Source: Alcanivorax limicola
GTDB lineage: Bacteria; Pseudomonadota; Gammaproteobacteria; Pseudomonadales; Alcanivoracaceae
Length of the DNA stretch: 64,000 nt
Reading direction: 5' to 3'
Assembly (NCBI RefSeq): GCF_019931215.1
Contig: NZ_JAIOUB010000001.1
Coordinates: 620,001 to 684,000 of the forward strand
Below the pieces are notes generated by a model. That model saw nothing but the letters and a program-made list of their open reading frames with translations. It searched no databases and was not told the origin of the DNA. Position numbers and translations under genes: made by a program. Below, one piece after another: positions 1-8,164 of this stretch. Each line of letters starts with the position of its first letter. Positions within the stretch are counted from its first letter, which is position 1.

Positions 1-281
1 ACCGCCACCGAAAGCACCTTCTTCGCACGCTCCTGGCCGATAACGAAATCGTCCAGTGTCCCTTTTATTTCATGAGGCTTGGGCAGGCGCCGCGACTCGT
101 CCTCCGCGGCATCCTCGCTGACTTCTTCACGAATGATATCGTTGCAGAGGTCCACGCATTCGTCACAGATAAATACCGAAGGGCCGGCAATCAGTTTGCG
201 CACCTCGTGCTGGCTTTTGCCGCAAAACGAGCAGTACAGCAACTTGCCGTCTTCGCTCTTTCCGCCGGTGTGATCGGTCAT
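1..281 (-). CDS. clpX: ClpX, ATP-dependent Clp protease unfoldase subunit (N-terminal part)
   Basis: This is the amino-terminal 93 codons of ClpX, the AAA+ unfoldase that feeds substrates to ClpP in the cytoplasm. The start ATG at 281 is preceded by a GAGAGG ribosome site. The zinc-binding domain is complete: Cys17, Cys20, Cys39 and Cys42, spaced as in E. coli ClpX and offset by two residues. The AAA+ domain begins with the LDDFVIGQ motif, and the gene then runs off the left edge of the window before Walker A. It lies 153 bp downstream of clpP on the same strand, the usual order. Identity is secure; the rest of the protein cannot be assessed. Confidence 0.96.
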   Translation of the reverse strand, partial: MTDHTGGKSEDGKLLYCSFCGKSQHEVRKLIAGPSVFICDECVDLCNDIIREEVSEDAAEDESRRLPKPHEIKGTLDDFVIGQERAKKVLSVA

Positions 282-434
282 CAGGGTCGCCTCTCGCTGT
301 GTTGACTCACGGCAACCGCCGCTTTCAACCTCTCTTTGTCCTCAAGATGCAGGCAACGCAGGGCTTTTTCAAGCCTGCCGCTGCCTGTGCCGCACAGAGA
401 GCGGCCTGCAGCGCGGGCCACTCTTTCAGGGGCG

Positions 435-1097
435 TTATACTGACCGGCTACTAAGTACCTGATCTATAAGACCATACTTGAGGGCATCTGCCGGATCCAT
501 GAAGTTATCCCGGTCCGTATCGCGCTCGAGTATTTCTATCGACTGGCCGGTGTGGTGCGCCAGCAGATCATTCAGGCGGGCCTTGATCTTCAGGATCTCC
601 CGGGCGTGGATCTCGATGTCCGACGCCTGCCCCTGGAAGCCGCCCAACGGCTGGTGAATCATGATGCGTGAGTTCGGCAACGCAAAACGCTTGCCCTTCT
701 CACCGGCCGTGAGCAGGAAAGAGCCCATGCTGGCAGCCTGGCCGATACACATGGTGGACACTGCCGGCTTGATGAACTGCATGGTGTCGTAAATGGCCAT
801 GCCGGCCGTCACGGAACCGCCCGGGCTATTGATATACAGATGTATATCCTTGTCCGGGTTCTCGGATTCCAGGAAGAGCATCTGCGCCACGATCAGATTG
901 GCCATCTGATCTTCGACCTGGCCCACCAGAAAGATCACCCGCTCCTTGAGAAGCCGGGAATAGATGTCGAAGGAGCGTTCACCCCGAGCGGTCTGCTCGA
1001 TCACCATCGGCACCAGACCCAGCGCAGAGGGATCCTGACCACCATGGGATGCTGCTTGAGAGGTAAGCTGTGACATGCTGCCGCTGATATCTATCAT
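435..1097 (-). CDS. clpP: ClpP, ATP-dependent Clp protease proteolytic subunit
   Basis: ClpP is the tetradecameric serine peptidase that degrades proteins unfolded by ClpX or ClpA. The protein has 220 residues. The catalytic triad is visible as Ser123 in GQAASMGS, His148 in MIHQPLGG and Asp197 in TDRDNF, each 12 positions later than in the E. coli precursor. A pro-peptide of about 26 residues probably precedes the conserved [11 protein letters not shown] chose ATG 1097 because AGGA lies 8 nt upstream; ATG 1076 has no comparable site. The gene sits between tig (upstream) and clpX (downstream), the standard proteobacterial order, and a possible promoter lies at 1144-1172. Confidence 0.97.
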   Translation of the reverse strand: MIDISGSMSQLTSQAASHGGQDPSALGLVPMVIEQTARGERSFDIYSRLLKERVIFLVGQVEDQMANLIVAQMLFLESENPDKDIHLYINSPGGSVTAGMAIYDTMQFIKPAVSTMCIGQAASMGSFLLTAGEKGKRFALPNSRIMIHQPLGGFQGQASDIEIHAREILKIKARLNDLLAHHTGQSIEILERDTDRDNFMDPADALKYGLIDQVLSSRSV

Positions 1098-1143
1098 TCA
1101 CTGGTCCTGTTTAGTGCGGGTATTGTTACCGGGTATTCACAGC

Positions 1144-1172
1144 ATCTTATGACGCACCCGGAACAACGTCTA
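1144..1172 (-). promoter_or_regulatory. possible sigma70-type promoter of clpP
   Basis: Read leftward, TAGACG (1172-1167) is followed by a 17-nt spacer and TAAGAT (1149-1144), about 45 nt ahead of the clpP start codon. Both boxes match consensus at four or five of six positions. No convincing sigma32 heat-shock motif was seen, although clpP is heat-inducible in E. coli. This is a motif call only. Confidence 0.35.
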
Positions 1173-1230
1173 TAAAGCGGGCGTGAATCTCCCTGCGGTT
1201 GCGCAAATCTTGCACAAAGCGGCGATAAAA

Positions 1231-1261
1231 AACGCAAAACGGGGCCCGAAGGCCCCGTTTT
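1231..1261 (-). terminator. Rho-independent terminator of tig
   Basis: Arms 1236-1246 and 1251-1261 form a perfect 11-bp stem with a UUCG tetraloop when read leftward, followed by GCGTTTTTT. It lies just past the tig stop codon at 1282 and separates tig from clpP. Confidence 0.9.
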
Positions 1262-1281
1262 CTGTGCGGGTATAGCGCAGA

Positions 1282-2586
1282 TCAGCCCTGCTGACGCGCC
1301 ACCGCTTCCTCATAAGGCAGTACTTTTTCGGTCACTTTGGCCTGCCCGAGCACCAGTTCGACGACCTGCTCTTCCAGCACGGCGCCCTCGATCTGCTGCA
1401 GCTGCTGCGGATTGCTGTAGACCCAGTTCACCACCTCTTCCGGCGACTCGTACTGGGATGCAATTTCCTCAACCTGGGCGCGTACCTTGTCGGCATCCGC
1501 CTTCACTTCATGCTGCTCCAGGATCTGACGCACGATCAGGCCCAGGCGTACGCTGCGCTCCGCCTGCTCCTTGAACAGCTCTTCCGGCAACATGCTGGCA
1601 TCAAACTGCTGGCCGCCACCGAACTGCTGCATCATCTGCTGACGCATCCGCTGGATTTCACCGGTGACCAGGGCTGCGGGTACGTCGAAGCTGTGCGCTT
1701 CCACCAGACCGCCCATGATCTGTTCCTTGACCTTGCCCTTCACGGCGTTGCGCAGTTCGCGCTCCATGTTGCCGCGCACTTCCTTGCGGAAGGCGTCCAT
1801 GCCGCCGTCCTTGACGCCGAACAATGCCATGAACTCGTCATCCACCTCGGGCAGCTTCTGTGCTTCGACCTTGTTGACGGTGATGGCGAACTTGACCGCC
1901 TGACCTTTCAGGTCTTCGGCCTGATAATCTTCCGGGAAAGTCACATCAATGGATTTCTCGTCACCGGCTTTCATGCCGACGATGCCGTCTTCGAAGCCCG
2001 GGATCATCTGGCCGGAGCCCAGGACCAGCGCCTGGCCGTCGGCGGTGCCGCCCTCGAACGCTTCACCATCGCGGGTGCCGACATAGTTGATGTTGACCCG
2101 ATCGCCCTGCTCTGCCGCGCGCTCTACCACTTCATGGGTGGCACGCTGGCTGCGCAGTTGCTCGATCATCTTGTCCACATCAGCGTCGCTGATTTCTGCA
2201 GCCGGTTTCTCCACTTCAATAGTGTCGAACGCGGCCAGCGCCACCTCCGGGTACACTTCGAAGGTCGCCACGAACTCCAGATCCTTGCCCGGCTCGTTCA
2301 CGGTGGCTTCGAACTGCGGCATGCCGGCAGGCTCGATCTTTTCCTTGCTCACGGCGTCGATGAAGGACTCACGCATCACTTCGCTGAGCACCTCGTCGCG
2401 TACGGCCTTGCCGAAGCGACGCTTCACTTCACCCATGGGCACCTTGCCGGGTCGGAAGCCGTCCACACGCAGGTTCTTCTGAGCATCCGCCAGGCGAGTC
2501 TGTACCGCGCTGTCCAGCTTGTCGGCCGGCACACCTACGGTTACGCGCCGCTCAAGACCTGAAGTTGTTTCTACGGAAACCTGCAT
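1282..2586 (-). CDS. tig: trigger factor, ribosome-associated chaperone
   Basis: Trigger factor docks at the ribosomal exit tunnel and shields nascent chains; its middle domain is an FKBP-type prolyl isomerase. The 434-residue length matches the family. The ribosome-docking signature GFRPGKVP occupies residues 43-50, the position of GFRKGKVP in E. coli. The FKBP-like domain (GDRVNINYVGTRDGEAFEGG onward) spans roughly residues 160-245, and the rest is the helical chaperone arm. The start ATG has AAGAGGAAG upstream. A strong terminator follows at 1236-1261. The gene lies between the tRNA cluster and clpP as in Pseudomonas. Confidence 0.97.
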   Translation of the reverse strand: MQVSVETTSGLERRVTVGVPADKLDSAVQTRLADAQKNLRVDGFRPGKVPMGEVKRRFGKAVRDEVLSEVMRESFIDAVSKEKIEPAGMPQFEATVNEPGKDLEFVATFEVYPEVALAAFDTIEVEKPAAEISDADVDKMIEQLRSQRATHEVVERAAEQGDRVNINYVGTRDGEAFEGGTADGQALVLGSGQMIPGFEDGIVGMKAGDEKSIDVTFPEDYQAEDLKGQAVKFAITVNKVEAQKLPEVDDEFMALFGVKDGGMDAFRKEVRGNMERELRNAVKGKVKEQIMGGLVEAHSFDVPAALVTGEIQRMRQQMMQQFGGGQQFDASMLPEELFKEQAERSVRLGLIVRQILEQHEVKADADKVRAQVEEIASQYESPEEVVNWVYSNPQQLQQIEGAVLEEQVVELVLGQAKVTEKVLPYEEAVARQQG

Positions 2587-2752
2587 AACTTCCTCTTTTA
2601 TAAAGACGTAATCTGATTTGGAATTCCTGCCTGAACGTCTGTCTCAGCAGGCAGCATCCGAGAAGGGCCGGGATTATAGCTGATGCTGCCCCGCCCACGC
2701 CACCAGCACCGCCGCCGGGTACAACTCCCCAAACCACAACGCCAGACCACAA

Positions 2753-2781
2753 CGAAAAACGGCGCCCGCTAAGGGGCGCCG
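2753..2781 (-). terminator. Rho-independent terminator of the tRNA operon
   Basis: Arms 2760-2767 and 2774-2781 give an 8-bp GC-rich stem (CGGCGCCC with its complement, loop of six). Read leftward the stem is followed by a five-T run at 2759-2755. It lies 13 nt beyond the encoded CCA of tRNA-His. Confidence 0.85.
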
Positions 2782-2794
2782 CATTTCTGGCAGA

Positions 2795-2871
2795 TGGGGT
2801 GGCTGATGGGACTTGAACCCACGACCACCGGAGTCACAATCCGGGGCTCTACCAACTGAGCTACAGCCACC
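2795..2871 (-). tRNA. tRNA-His (GTG)
   Basis: A 77-nt cloverleaf with encoded CCA. Its sequence closely follows E. coli tRNA-His, including the extra 5-prime G (position 2871) that pairs opposite the discriminator base. The anticodon GTG corresponds to cac at 2835-2837. It is the last gene of the Pro-Arg-His cluster, with the operon terminator just downstream. Confidence 0.96.
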
Positions 2872-2932
2872 ATTTAAACGGGTTGAACCTTTCTCTGGAT
2901 CCGCTCCCTGCTGCGTGGCACCCATTGGAAAA

Positions 2933-3009
2933 TGGTACGCCTGGCAGGGCTCGAACCTGCAACCTACGGCTTAGAAGGCCGTTGCTCTATCCAATTGAGC
3001 TACAGGCGC
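2933..3009 (-). tRNA. tRNA-Arg (TCT)
   Basis: A 77-nt cloverleaf with encoded CCA. The anticodon loop CTTCTAA gives anticodon TCT, reading AGA and AGG. The acceptor stem closes with a G-T pair. It is the middle gene of the cluster, with 61 nt to tRNA-His and 74 nt to tRNA-Pro. Confidence 0.95.
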
Positions 3010-3083
3010 ATGATTCTGTGTCATGACCAGCTCGATGGACTTGCCAGCAATGCTGATTCGCACTGCGGGTTGACCAAACGAAT

Positions 3084-3160
3084 TGGTCGGGGAGGAGGGA
3101 TTTGAACCCCCGACATCCTGCTCCCAAAGCAGGCGCGCTACCAGGCTGCGCTACACCCCG
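3084..3160 (-). tRNA. tRNA-Pro (TGG)
   Basis: A 77-nt cloverleaf with encoded CCA. Stem CCTGC, loop TTTGGGA and stem GCAGG give anticodon TGG. It is the first gene of the cluster, about 25 nt downstream of the strong promoter at 3186-3214. The Pro-Arg-His order is like the E. coli argX-hisR-leuT-proM set without the leucine gene. Confidence 0.95.
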
Positions 3161-3185
3161 AAACATGCAACTCGAGCGAGGCGGC

Positions 3186-3214
3186 ATAATACGCGGGCCC
3201 CAGTGGAGCGTCAA
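3186..3214 (-). promoter_or_regulatory. strong sigma70 promoter of the tRNA operon
   Basis: Read leftward: TTGACG (3214-3209), a 17-nt spacer, TATTAT (3191-3186), then a GC-only stretch GCCGCC where transcription would begin. Near-consensus boxes with a GC-rich discriminator are typical of stable-RNA promoters under stringent (ppGpp) control. The predicted start lies about 20 nt before tRNA-Pro. Confidence 0.85.
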
Positions 3215-3397
3215 CGCACAAGTCTCTGTTTCTGATGCATTGGCGCTCGAGTGCTCAGTTAGTGTACAGCACACGCGACGAAACCTCCCGATCAAACCGC
3301 CACACGACGCGCCGCATACGGGCTGCACCCGCCGGTGATCCGTGCGAGAATGCGCCGCTCAGCAGAGACACCCTTTATACAACCGCTTCCAGGAGAT

Positions 3398-4252
3398 ATG
3401 ACGCCGATGAGTGCGCTGGTTCTTGATGGCAAGGCCCTGGCCCAGAAGTTTGAGGCCGAAATGCGCGAGCGCGTCACCGCGCTGCGCGAGAGCGCGGATG
3501 GCCGCACCCCTATTCTGGCCACCCTGCTGGTCGGCGCCGACCCGGCCTCGGCCACCTATGTGCGCATGAAAGGCAACGCCTGCGAGCGCGTGGGCATGAA
3601 ATCCCTGGCGATCGAACTGCCCGAGGACACCAGCACCGAAACGCTGCTGGCCCGCATCGCTGAATTGAATGCCGATCCCGATGTACACGGCATCCTGCTG
3701 CAACACCCGGTGCCGCCGCAGATCGACGAACGCGCCTGCTTTGATGCCATTGCACTGGAGAAGGATGTGGACGGCGTTACCTGCCTCGGCTTTGGCCGCA
3801 TGAGCATGGGCGAAGCGGCCTACGGCTGCGCCACACCGAAGGGCATCATGCGCCTGCTGGAACACTACGACGTCCAGCTGGAAGGCAAGCACGCGGTGGT
3901 GGTCGGGCGCAGCGCCATTCTCGGCAAACCCATGGCCATGATGCTGCTGGGCGCCAATGCCACAGTGACCATCTGCCACTCACGCACGCAGGATCTGGCG
4001 AGCCATATCCGTCAGGCCGATGTGCTGATCGGCGCCGTCGGCAAGCCGGAGTTCATCAAGGCGGCGTGGATCAAGGATGGTGCGGTAGTGGTGGATGCCG
4101 GTTATCACCCCGGTGGCGTAGGCGATATCGAGCTGGACCCGCTGACAGAACGGGTCAGCGCCTGGACACCGGTGCCGGGCGGCGTGGGGCCGATGACCAT
4201 CAATACGTTGATTTTTCAGACGTTGGAGGCTGGGGAGAAGGCGTTTGCCTAG
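3398..4252 (+). CDS. folD: FolD, methylenetetrahydrofolate dehydrogenase / cyclohydrolase
   Basis: FolD is the cytosolic bifunctional enzyme that oxidises 5,10-methylene-THF with NADP+ and hydrolyses the product to 10-formyl-THF. The protein has about 284 residues, normal for the family. Visible motifs are [15 protein letters not shown] with the catalytic Lys, [22 protein letters not shown], the nucleotide-binding [14 protein letters not shown] and the C-terminal [12 protein letters not shown]. An AGGAG at 3391-3395 is 2 nt from ATG 3398 and 11 nt from ATG 3407, so 3407 is an equally good start. The open frame extends to 3335, but that extension is not conserved. It converges with glnS across a large inverted repeat. 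Confidence 0.95.
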   Translation: MTPMSALVLDGKALAQKFEAEMRERVTALRESADGRTPILATLLVGADPASATYVRMKGNACERVGMKSLAIELPEDTSTETLLARIAELNADPDVHGILLQHPVPPQIDERACFDAIALEKDVDGVTCLGFGRMSMGEAAYGCATPKGIMRLLEHYDVQLEGKHAVVVGRSAILGKPMAMMLLGANATVTICHSRTQDLASHIRQADVLIGAVGKPEFIKAAWIKDGAVVVDAGYHPGGVGDIELDPLTERVSAWTPVPGGVGPMTINTLIFQTLEAGEKAFA

Positions 4253-4280
4253 GGTGTTTCAGGCACACAGTGCAAACATC

Positions 4281-4353
4281 CGGTGCGCTTCGCTGCGCTC
4301 AGCACACCCTACGACGCTCCAGTAGGGTGTGCTGAGCGCAGCGAAGCGCACCG
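4281..4353. repeat. perfect 32-bp inverted repeat between convergent folD and glnS
   Basis: The left arm 4281-4312 (CGGTGCGCTTCGCT... to ...CACCCTAC) is the exact reverse complement of the right arm 4322-4353, with a 9-nt spacer. The element fills almost the whole gap between two convergent genes and could act as a bidirectional transcription barrier, although there is no T-run. A diverged copy of one arm occurs at 16349-16381, so it belongs to a dispersed repeat family rather than being a private terminator. Confidence 0.9.
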
Positions 4354-4357
4354 AGGT

Positions 4358-6046
4358 CTAGAACGACTCCCGCAACCCCACCGTCAGATTGAATACCGGC
4401 CGCTCCGGCTGACTATCCCGGTCAACACAGAAATACCCCTCCCGCTCGAACTGGAAGCGGCTCTCCGCCGGCGCAACAGCCAGCGACGGTTCGGCAACGG
4501 CACCCTCGAGCACTTGCAGGGATGAGGGGTTCATGCAGCTCAGGAAGCCCGCCTCCTCCCGATCCGGGTTGGCCGCCGTAAACAGACGGTCATACAGGCG
4601 CACCTCACAAGGCACACCCTGCGCCGCCGAGACCCAATGGATCACACCGCGCAGCTTGCCCTGCCCTTCGTCGTTCTCGGGGTTCTTGCCCAAGGTGTCC
4701 GGATCATAGGTACAGCGCACCTCGACAATCTCACCCTGGTCGTCCCTGATCACGTCCGTCGCACGCACCACATAGCCGTAGCGCAACCGCACCCGGTCGC
4801 CCAGCACCAGGCGCTTGAACTTCTTGTTCGCCTCTTCCTGGAAATCCTCACGATCAATAAAGACCTCCCCGGACATCGGGATCTCTCGCGTCCCCATGGC
4901 CTCGTTCTGCGGGTGCATCGGGGCTTCCAGTTCGGCAACCTCCCCCGCAGGCCAGTTCTCGATCACCAGCTTCAGCGGCCGCAGCACACACATGGCGCGC
5001 GGGGCATGCTGGTTCAGGTCATCACGGATGGCCGACTCCAGCATACCCATATCCACCACCGAATCCGCCCGCGCCACACCGACCATGTCGCAGAAGCGGC
5101 GGATCGCCGCCGGCGTATAGCCGCGACGGCGCAGACCGCTGATGGTGGGCATGCGGGGATCATCCCAGCCCTGTACGTGCCCCTCGTCCACCAGCAGCTT
5201 GAGCTTGCGCTTGCTGGTCACGGTGTAGTTGAGGTTCAGCCGGGCAAACTCATACTGCCGGGGGCGTGACGGGAACGACTGCAGGCCCTCGAGCTTGTCC
5301 AGCACCCAGTCATACAGCGGGCGATGCGCCTCGAATTCCAGCGTGCACAGGCTGTGGGTGATGCCCTCGATGGCGTCAGAGATCGGATGTGTAAAGTCGT
5401 ACATGGGGTAAATGCACCAGGTGTCACCGGTCTGGTGATGGCGCACTTTACGGATACGGTACAGCACCGGATCACGCATGTTCATGTTCGGCGCGCGCAT
5501 ATCGATCTTCGCCCGCAATACCGCCGTGCCCTCGTCCAACTCGCCCTGGCGCATGGCCTCGAACAGCGCCAGATTCTCCTCGGCACTGCGCTCGCGGAAC
5601 GGGCTGTCCGTGCCGGGGTGGGTAAAATCGCCCCGGTTGGCGGCAATCTGCTCTGGCGTCTGGCTGTCCACATAGGCCTGCCCGGCACGGATCAGGCTCA
5701 CTGCACAGGCATGAATGACATCGAAATAATCCGAGGCATAGCGCACCTCACCGGCCCACTGGCAGCCCAGCCAGCTGACATCGGCCTTGATGGAAGCGAC
5801 GTACTCCTCAGACTCTTTGGCCGGGTTGGTATCGTCGAATCGCAGCGTGCAGGCGCCGCGATACTGCTCCGCCAGGCCAAAGTTCAGAAAAATGGATTTC
5901 GCGTGGCCAATGTGCAGATAGCCATTGGGCTCCGGCGGAAACCGGGTGACAATATGCTCACCTTTGCCGCCGTGCTTGCCTTCAGCCAGGTCCTTGTCGA
6001 TGATCTGACGGATAAAATGAGTCGGAGTATCGGTATGCTCAGTCAT
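4358..6046 (-). CDS. glnS: glutaminyl-tRNA synthetase
   Basis: GlnRS charges tRNA-Gln with glutamine. It is a 562-residue class I synthetase. The HIGH motif is at residues 45-48 within [15 protein letters not shown], and the KMSKS-equivalent loop reads TVTSKRKL (E. coli has VMSKRKL). The C-terminal two-barrel anticodon-binding domain is full length. The start ATG 6046 gives [15 protein letters not shown]. The gene is divergent from ppiB and convergent with folD. In P. aeruginosa cysS lies between folD and glnS; it is absent here. Confidence 0.97.
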   Translation of the reverse strand: MTEHTDTPTHFIRQIIDKDLAEGKHGGKGEHIVTRFPPEPNGYLHIGHAKSIFLNFGLAEQYRGACTLRFDDTNPAKESEEYVASIKADVSWLGCQWAGEVRYASDYFDVIHACAVSLIRAGQAYVDSQTPEQIAANRGDFTHPGTDSPFRERSAEENLALFEAMRQGELDEGTAVLRAKIDMRAPNMNMRDPVLYRIRKVRHHQTGDTWCIYPMYDFTHPISDAIEGITHSLCTLEFEAHRPLYDWVLDKLEGLQSFPSRPRQYEFARLNLNYTVTSKRKLKLLVDEGHVQGWDDPRMPTISGLRRRGYTPAAIRRFCDMVGVARADSVVDMGMLESAIRDDLNQHAPRAMCVLRPLKLVIENWPAGEVAELEAPMHPQNEAMGTREIPMSGEVFIDREDFQEEANKKFKRLVLGDRVRLRYGYVVRATDVIRDDQGEIVEVRCTYDPDTLGKNPENDEGQGKLRGVIHWVSAAQGVPCEVRLYDRLFTAANPDREEAGFLSCMNPSSLQVLEGAVAEPSLAVAPAESRFQFEREGYFCVDRDSQPERPVFNLTVGLRESF

Positions 6047-6113
6047 GCTGTCTGCAGCTTCCTGTGGCAGGATGCATCATTCTGAAACCGGAGCTGAAAA
6101 GGTTCCGGTCACC

Positions 6114-6140
6114 GGGGGCGCTAGTGTACAGTGCGCCCCC
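6114..6140. promoter_or_regulatory. GC hairpin in the glnS/ppiB divergent region
   Basis: GGGGGCGC (6114-6121) and GCGCCCCC (6133-6140) form a perfect 8-bp stem with an 11-nt loop, 28 nt upstream of the ppiB start and 67 nt upstream of glnS. It could be a leader hairpin of ppiB or an operator for the divergent pair. There is no T-run, so a terminator is unlikely. Confidence 0.4.
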
Positions 6141-6168
6141 TGTCAGTCAAAGCTTGGAGGACCTCCAG

Positions 6169-6666
6169 ATGAAAGCGGCGCTCACCACCACTTACGGTAA
6201 AATTGTCATCCGCCTCGACGCCGACAAGGCACCGGAAACCGTGGCCAACTTCGTGCAGTACGTCAAAGATGGCTTTTACAATGGCACCATCTTCCACCGG
6301 GTCATCAGCAACTTCATGATCCAGGGTGGCGGTTTCACCGAAAAGATGGAACAGAAGCCGACCCGGGCGCCGGTCAAGAACGAGGCCGACAACGGTCTGT
6401 CCAACAACACCGGCACCGTGGCCATGGCCCGCACCGCTGATCCGCACTCTGCCACCGCTCAGTTTTTCATCAATGTCGGTGACAACCACTTTCTCGACAA
6501 GGCGCGCAGCCAGGATGGCTGGGGCTATGCCGTGTTCGGCGAAGTCGTCGAAGGCGACGAAGTGGTCGAGCGCATCCGCAATGTCGCCACCGGTTCACGC
6601 GGCGGCCATCAGGATGTCCCCAGCGAAACCGTGCTGATCGAAAGCGCAGAGATCGTTGAAGACTGA
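6169..6666 (+). CDS. ppiB: cytoplasmic cyclophilin-type peptidyl-prolyl isomerase
   Basis: A 165-residue cyclophilin that interconverts cis and trans prolyl bonds during folding. Core motifs are [14 protein letters not shown] (catalytic Arg in FHRV), [12 protein letters not shown] and WGYAVFGEV. There is no signal peptide, so a cytosolic location is expected. ATG 6169 has GGAGG 9 nt upstream; the in-frame extension back to 6064 overlaps the glnS promoter area and is not conserved. It is followed 39 bp later by a paralogue with a signal peptide, then lpxH, forming a rightward operon. Confidence 0.95.
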   Translation: MKAALTTTYGKIVIRLDADKAPETVANFVQYVKDGFYNGTIFHRVISNFMIQGGGFTEKMEQKPTRAPVKNEADNGLSNNTGTVAMARTADPHSATAQFFINVGDNHFLDKARSQDGWGYAVFGEVVEGDEVVERIRNVATGSRGGHQDVPSETVLIESAEIVED

Positions 6667-6705
6667 GATTGAAGACTGACCCTGCGAGCCCTGAGGACAC
6701 CTGCC

Positions 6706-7323
6706 ATGCACCGACTGCTGATCATCCTGGCTGCCCTGCTGCCTCTGGCAGCCGGTGCCGGCCCGGCCACACAAAGCGACACTGCCGCCGACCCTGAACG
6801 TCCCCGGGTCGTCCTGGAAACCAGCAAAGGCACGATCGTCATTGCCCTGTTCCCGGACAAGGCGCCCCTGTCTGTGGCCAACTTTCTCCAGTACGTGGAT
6901 CACCAGTGGTATGACGATACGGTGTTTCACCGGGTCATCCCCGGGTTCATGATTCAGGGCGGTGGCTTTACCTCGGTGCACGCCAGCAAGGAAACCGCTG
7001 AACCGATCCGCAATGAGGCCGACAACGGCCTGCGCAACAGTCGTGGCACCGTCGCCTACGCCCGCACTGGCGACCCGCACTCAGCCACCAGCCAGTTCTT
7101 CATCAACACCGTGAATAACACCAGTCTGGATCACCGGAACAAGACACCGGCCGGCTGGGGTTACACCGTGTTTGGTGAAGTGATTGAAGGCATGGAAGAG
7201 GTCGTGGACGAGATCAGTGCCGTCCCCACAGGTGGCGCCATGCTGGGCGGCAGACCTGCGCCCAACGTGCCGAAAGAACGCGTCATCATCAAGAGCGCCC
7301 GCCGCCTGACGGACGCCCCATGA
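6706..7323 (+). CDS. periplasmic cyclophilin-type peptidyl-prolyl isomerase
   Basis: A 205-residue cyclophilin with an N-terminal signal sequence (MHRLLIILAALLPLAAGAGP) followed by a short acidic linker, so it is probably a periplasmic PpiA-type isomerase. The same signature blocks as in the preceding gene are present: FHRVIPGFMIQGGG, SATSQFFINT and WGYTVFGEV. The close match over the domain suggests the two arose by tandem duplication with gain of an export signal in one. The stop codon overlaps the lpxH start by 4 bp (ATGA), indicating translational coupling. Confidence 0.9.
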   Translation: MHRLLIILAALLPLAAGAGPATQSDTAADPERPRVVLETSKGTIVIALFPDKAPLSVANFLQYVDHQWYDDTVFHRVIPGFMIQGGGFTSVHASKETAEPIRNEADNGLRNSRGTVAYARTGDPHSATSQFFINTVNNTSLDHRNKTPAGWGYTVFGEVIEGMEEVVDEISAVPTGGAMLGGRPAPNVPKERVIIKSARRLTDAP

Positions 7324-8051
7324 GCTATACGTTATTCATTTCCGACCTGCATCTGGATGAGGGGCGCCCACAACACCTGGACGCCCTGGAAGCACTGCTG
7401 GCAGAGCACGCGGGCAAATGCGACGCGCTTTATGTGCTCGGCGATCTGTTCGAAACCTGGATCGGCGACGATGACGACAACCCGTTTCATCTTCGCGCCA
7501 TTGCGGCCTTTCGCCAGTTCAGCGACAGCGGCAGCGCACTCTGGTTCATGCATGGCAATCGCGACTTCCTGCTCGGCACCACCTTTGCAGATCAGTGCGG
7601 CGGCACCCTGCTCGACGACGGCACCGTCATCAATCTGTATGGCCGCCCGGTGCTGCTGATGCATGGCGACAGCCTGTGTACCGCCGACGAGAAATACATG
7701 GCCTTTCGCAAGCAGACCCGTGATCCGGCCTGGCAGGCAGACATGCTGTCCAAACCTCTTGCTGAGCGGCGCATGATTGCGCAGATGATTCGCATGAAAA
7801 GCGCCCATGAGAATGCCAACAAGGCCAGCAACATCATGGATGTCACGCCGGAAGAAGTGGTGCGGGAAATGCAAGACGCAGGCGTGATGGACCTGATTCA
7901 TGGCCACACCCATCGCCCGGCTGTACACGACGTGTCGTTGCCCGACGGCACAGGCAAGCGCTGGGTGCTGGGCGACTGGGGAGACACAGGCTGGTGGATC
8001 GTCGCCGACAGCGAGCAAGGCATGGCACTGGAAGCCTTTCCTCTGGCCTGA
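7320..8051 (+). CDS. lpxH: UDP-2,3-diacylglucosamine diphosphatase
   Basis: LpxH hydrolyses UDP-2,3-diacylglucosamine to lipid X, the fourth step of lipid A synthesis, at the inner face of the cytoplasmic membrane. The 243-residue metallophosphoesterase shows the metal-binding set FISDLHLDEG (Asp9, His11), LGDLFETWIGDD, MHGNRDFLLG, LMHGDSLC and HGHTHRP. It overlaps the upstream cyclophilin by 4 bp. The ppiB-lpxH neighbourhood is conserved in Pseudomonas. A bidirectional terminator follows at 8121-8150. Confidence 0.95.
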   Translation: MSYTLFISDLHLDEGRPQHLDALEALLAEHAGKCDALYVLGDLFETWIGDDDDNPFHLRAIAAFRQFSDSGSALWFMHGNRDFLLGTTFADQCGGTLLDDGTVINLYGRPVLLMHGDSLCTADEKYMAFRKQTRDPAWQADMLSKPLAERRMIAQMIRMKSAHENANKASNIMDVTPEEVVREMQDAGVMDLIHGHTHRPAVHDVSLPDGTGKRWVLGDWGDTGWWIVADSEQGMALEAFPLA

Positions 8052-8120
8052 TCGCTCCTGATCACTGTTGATCACCCCCAATCGATTCCCTTCAGCTAAT
8101 CTCTGACAGCAAGACATAAA

Positions 8121-8150
8121 AAAAACCGCCGTATGAACGGCGGTTTTTTG
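8121..8150. terminator. bidirectional Rho-independent terminator between lpxH and the lipase gene
   Basis: Arms 8124-8132 and 8137-8145 form a 9-bp stem (AACCGCCGT) with loop ATGA. An A-run lies on the left and a T-run on the right, so it works in both directions between the two convergent genes. Confidence 0.92.
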
Positions 8151-8164
8151 TGGAGCATGTTGCC

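Noticed and set aside
1510-2562. A 350-codon frame opposite tig
   Set aside because: Antisense shadow of a fully conserved gene, with no ribosome site or known motif.
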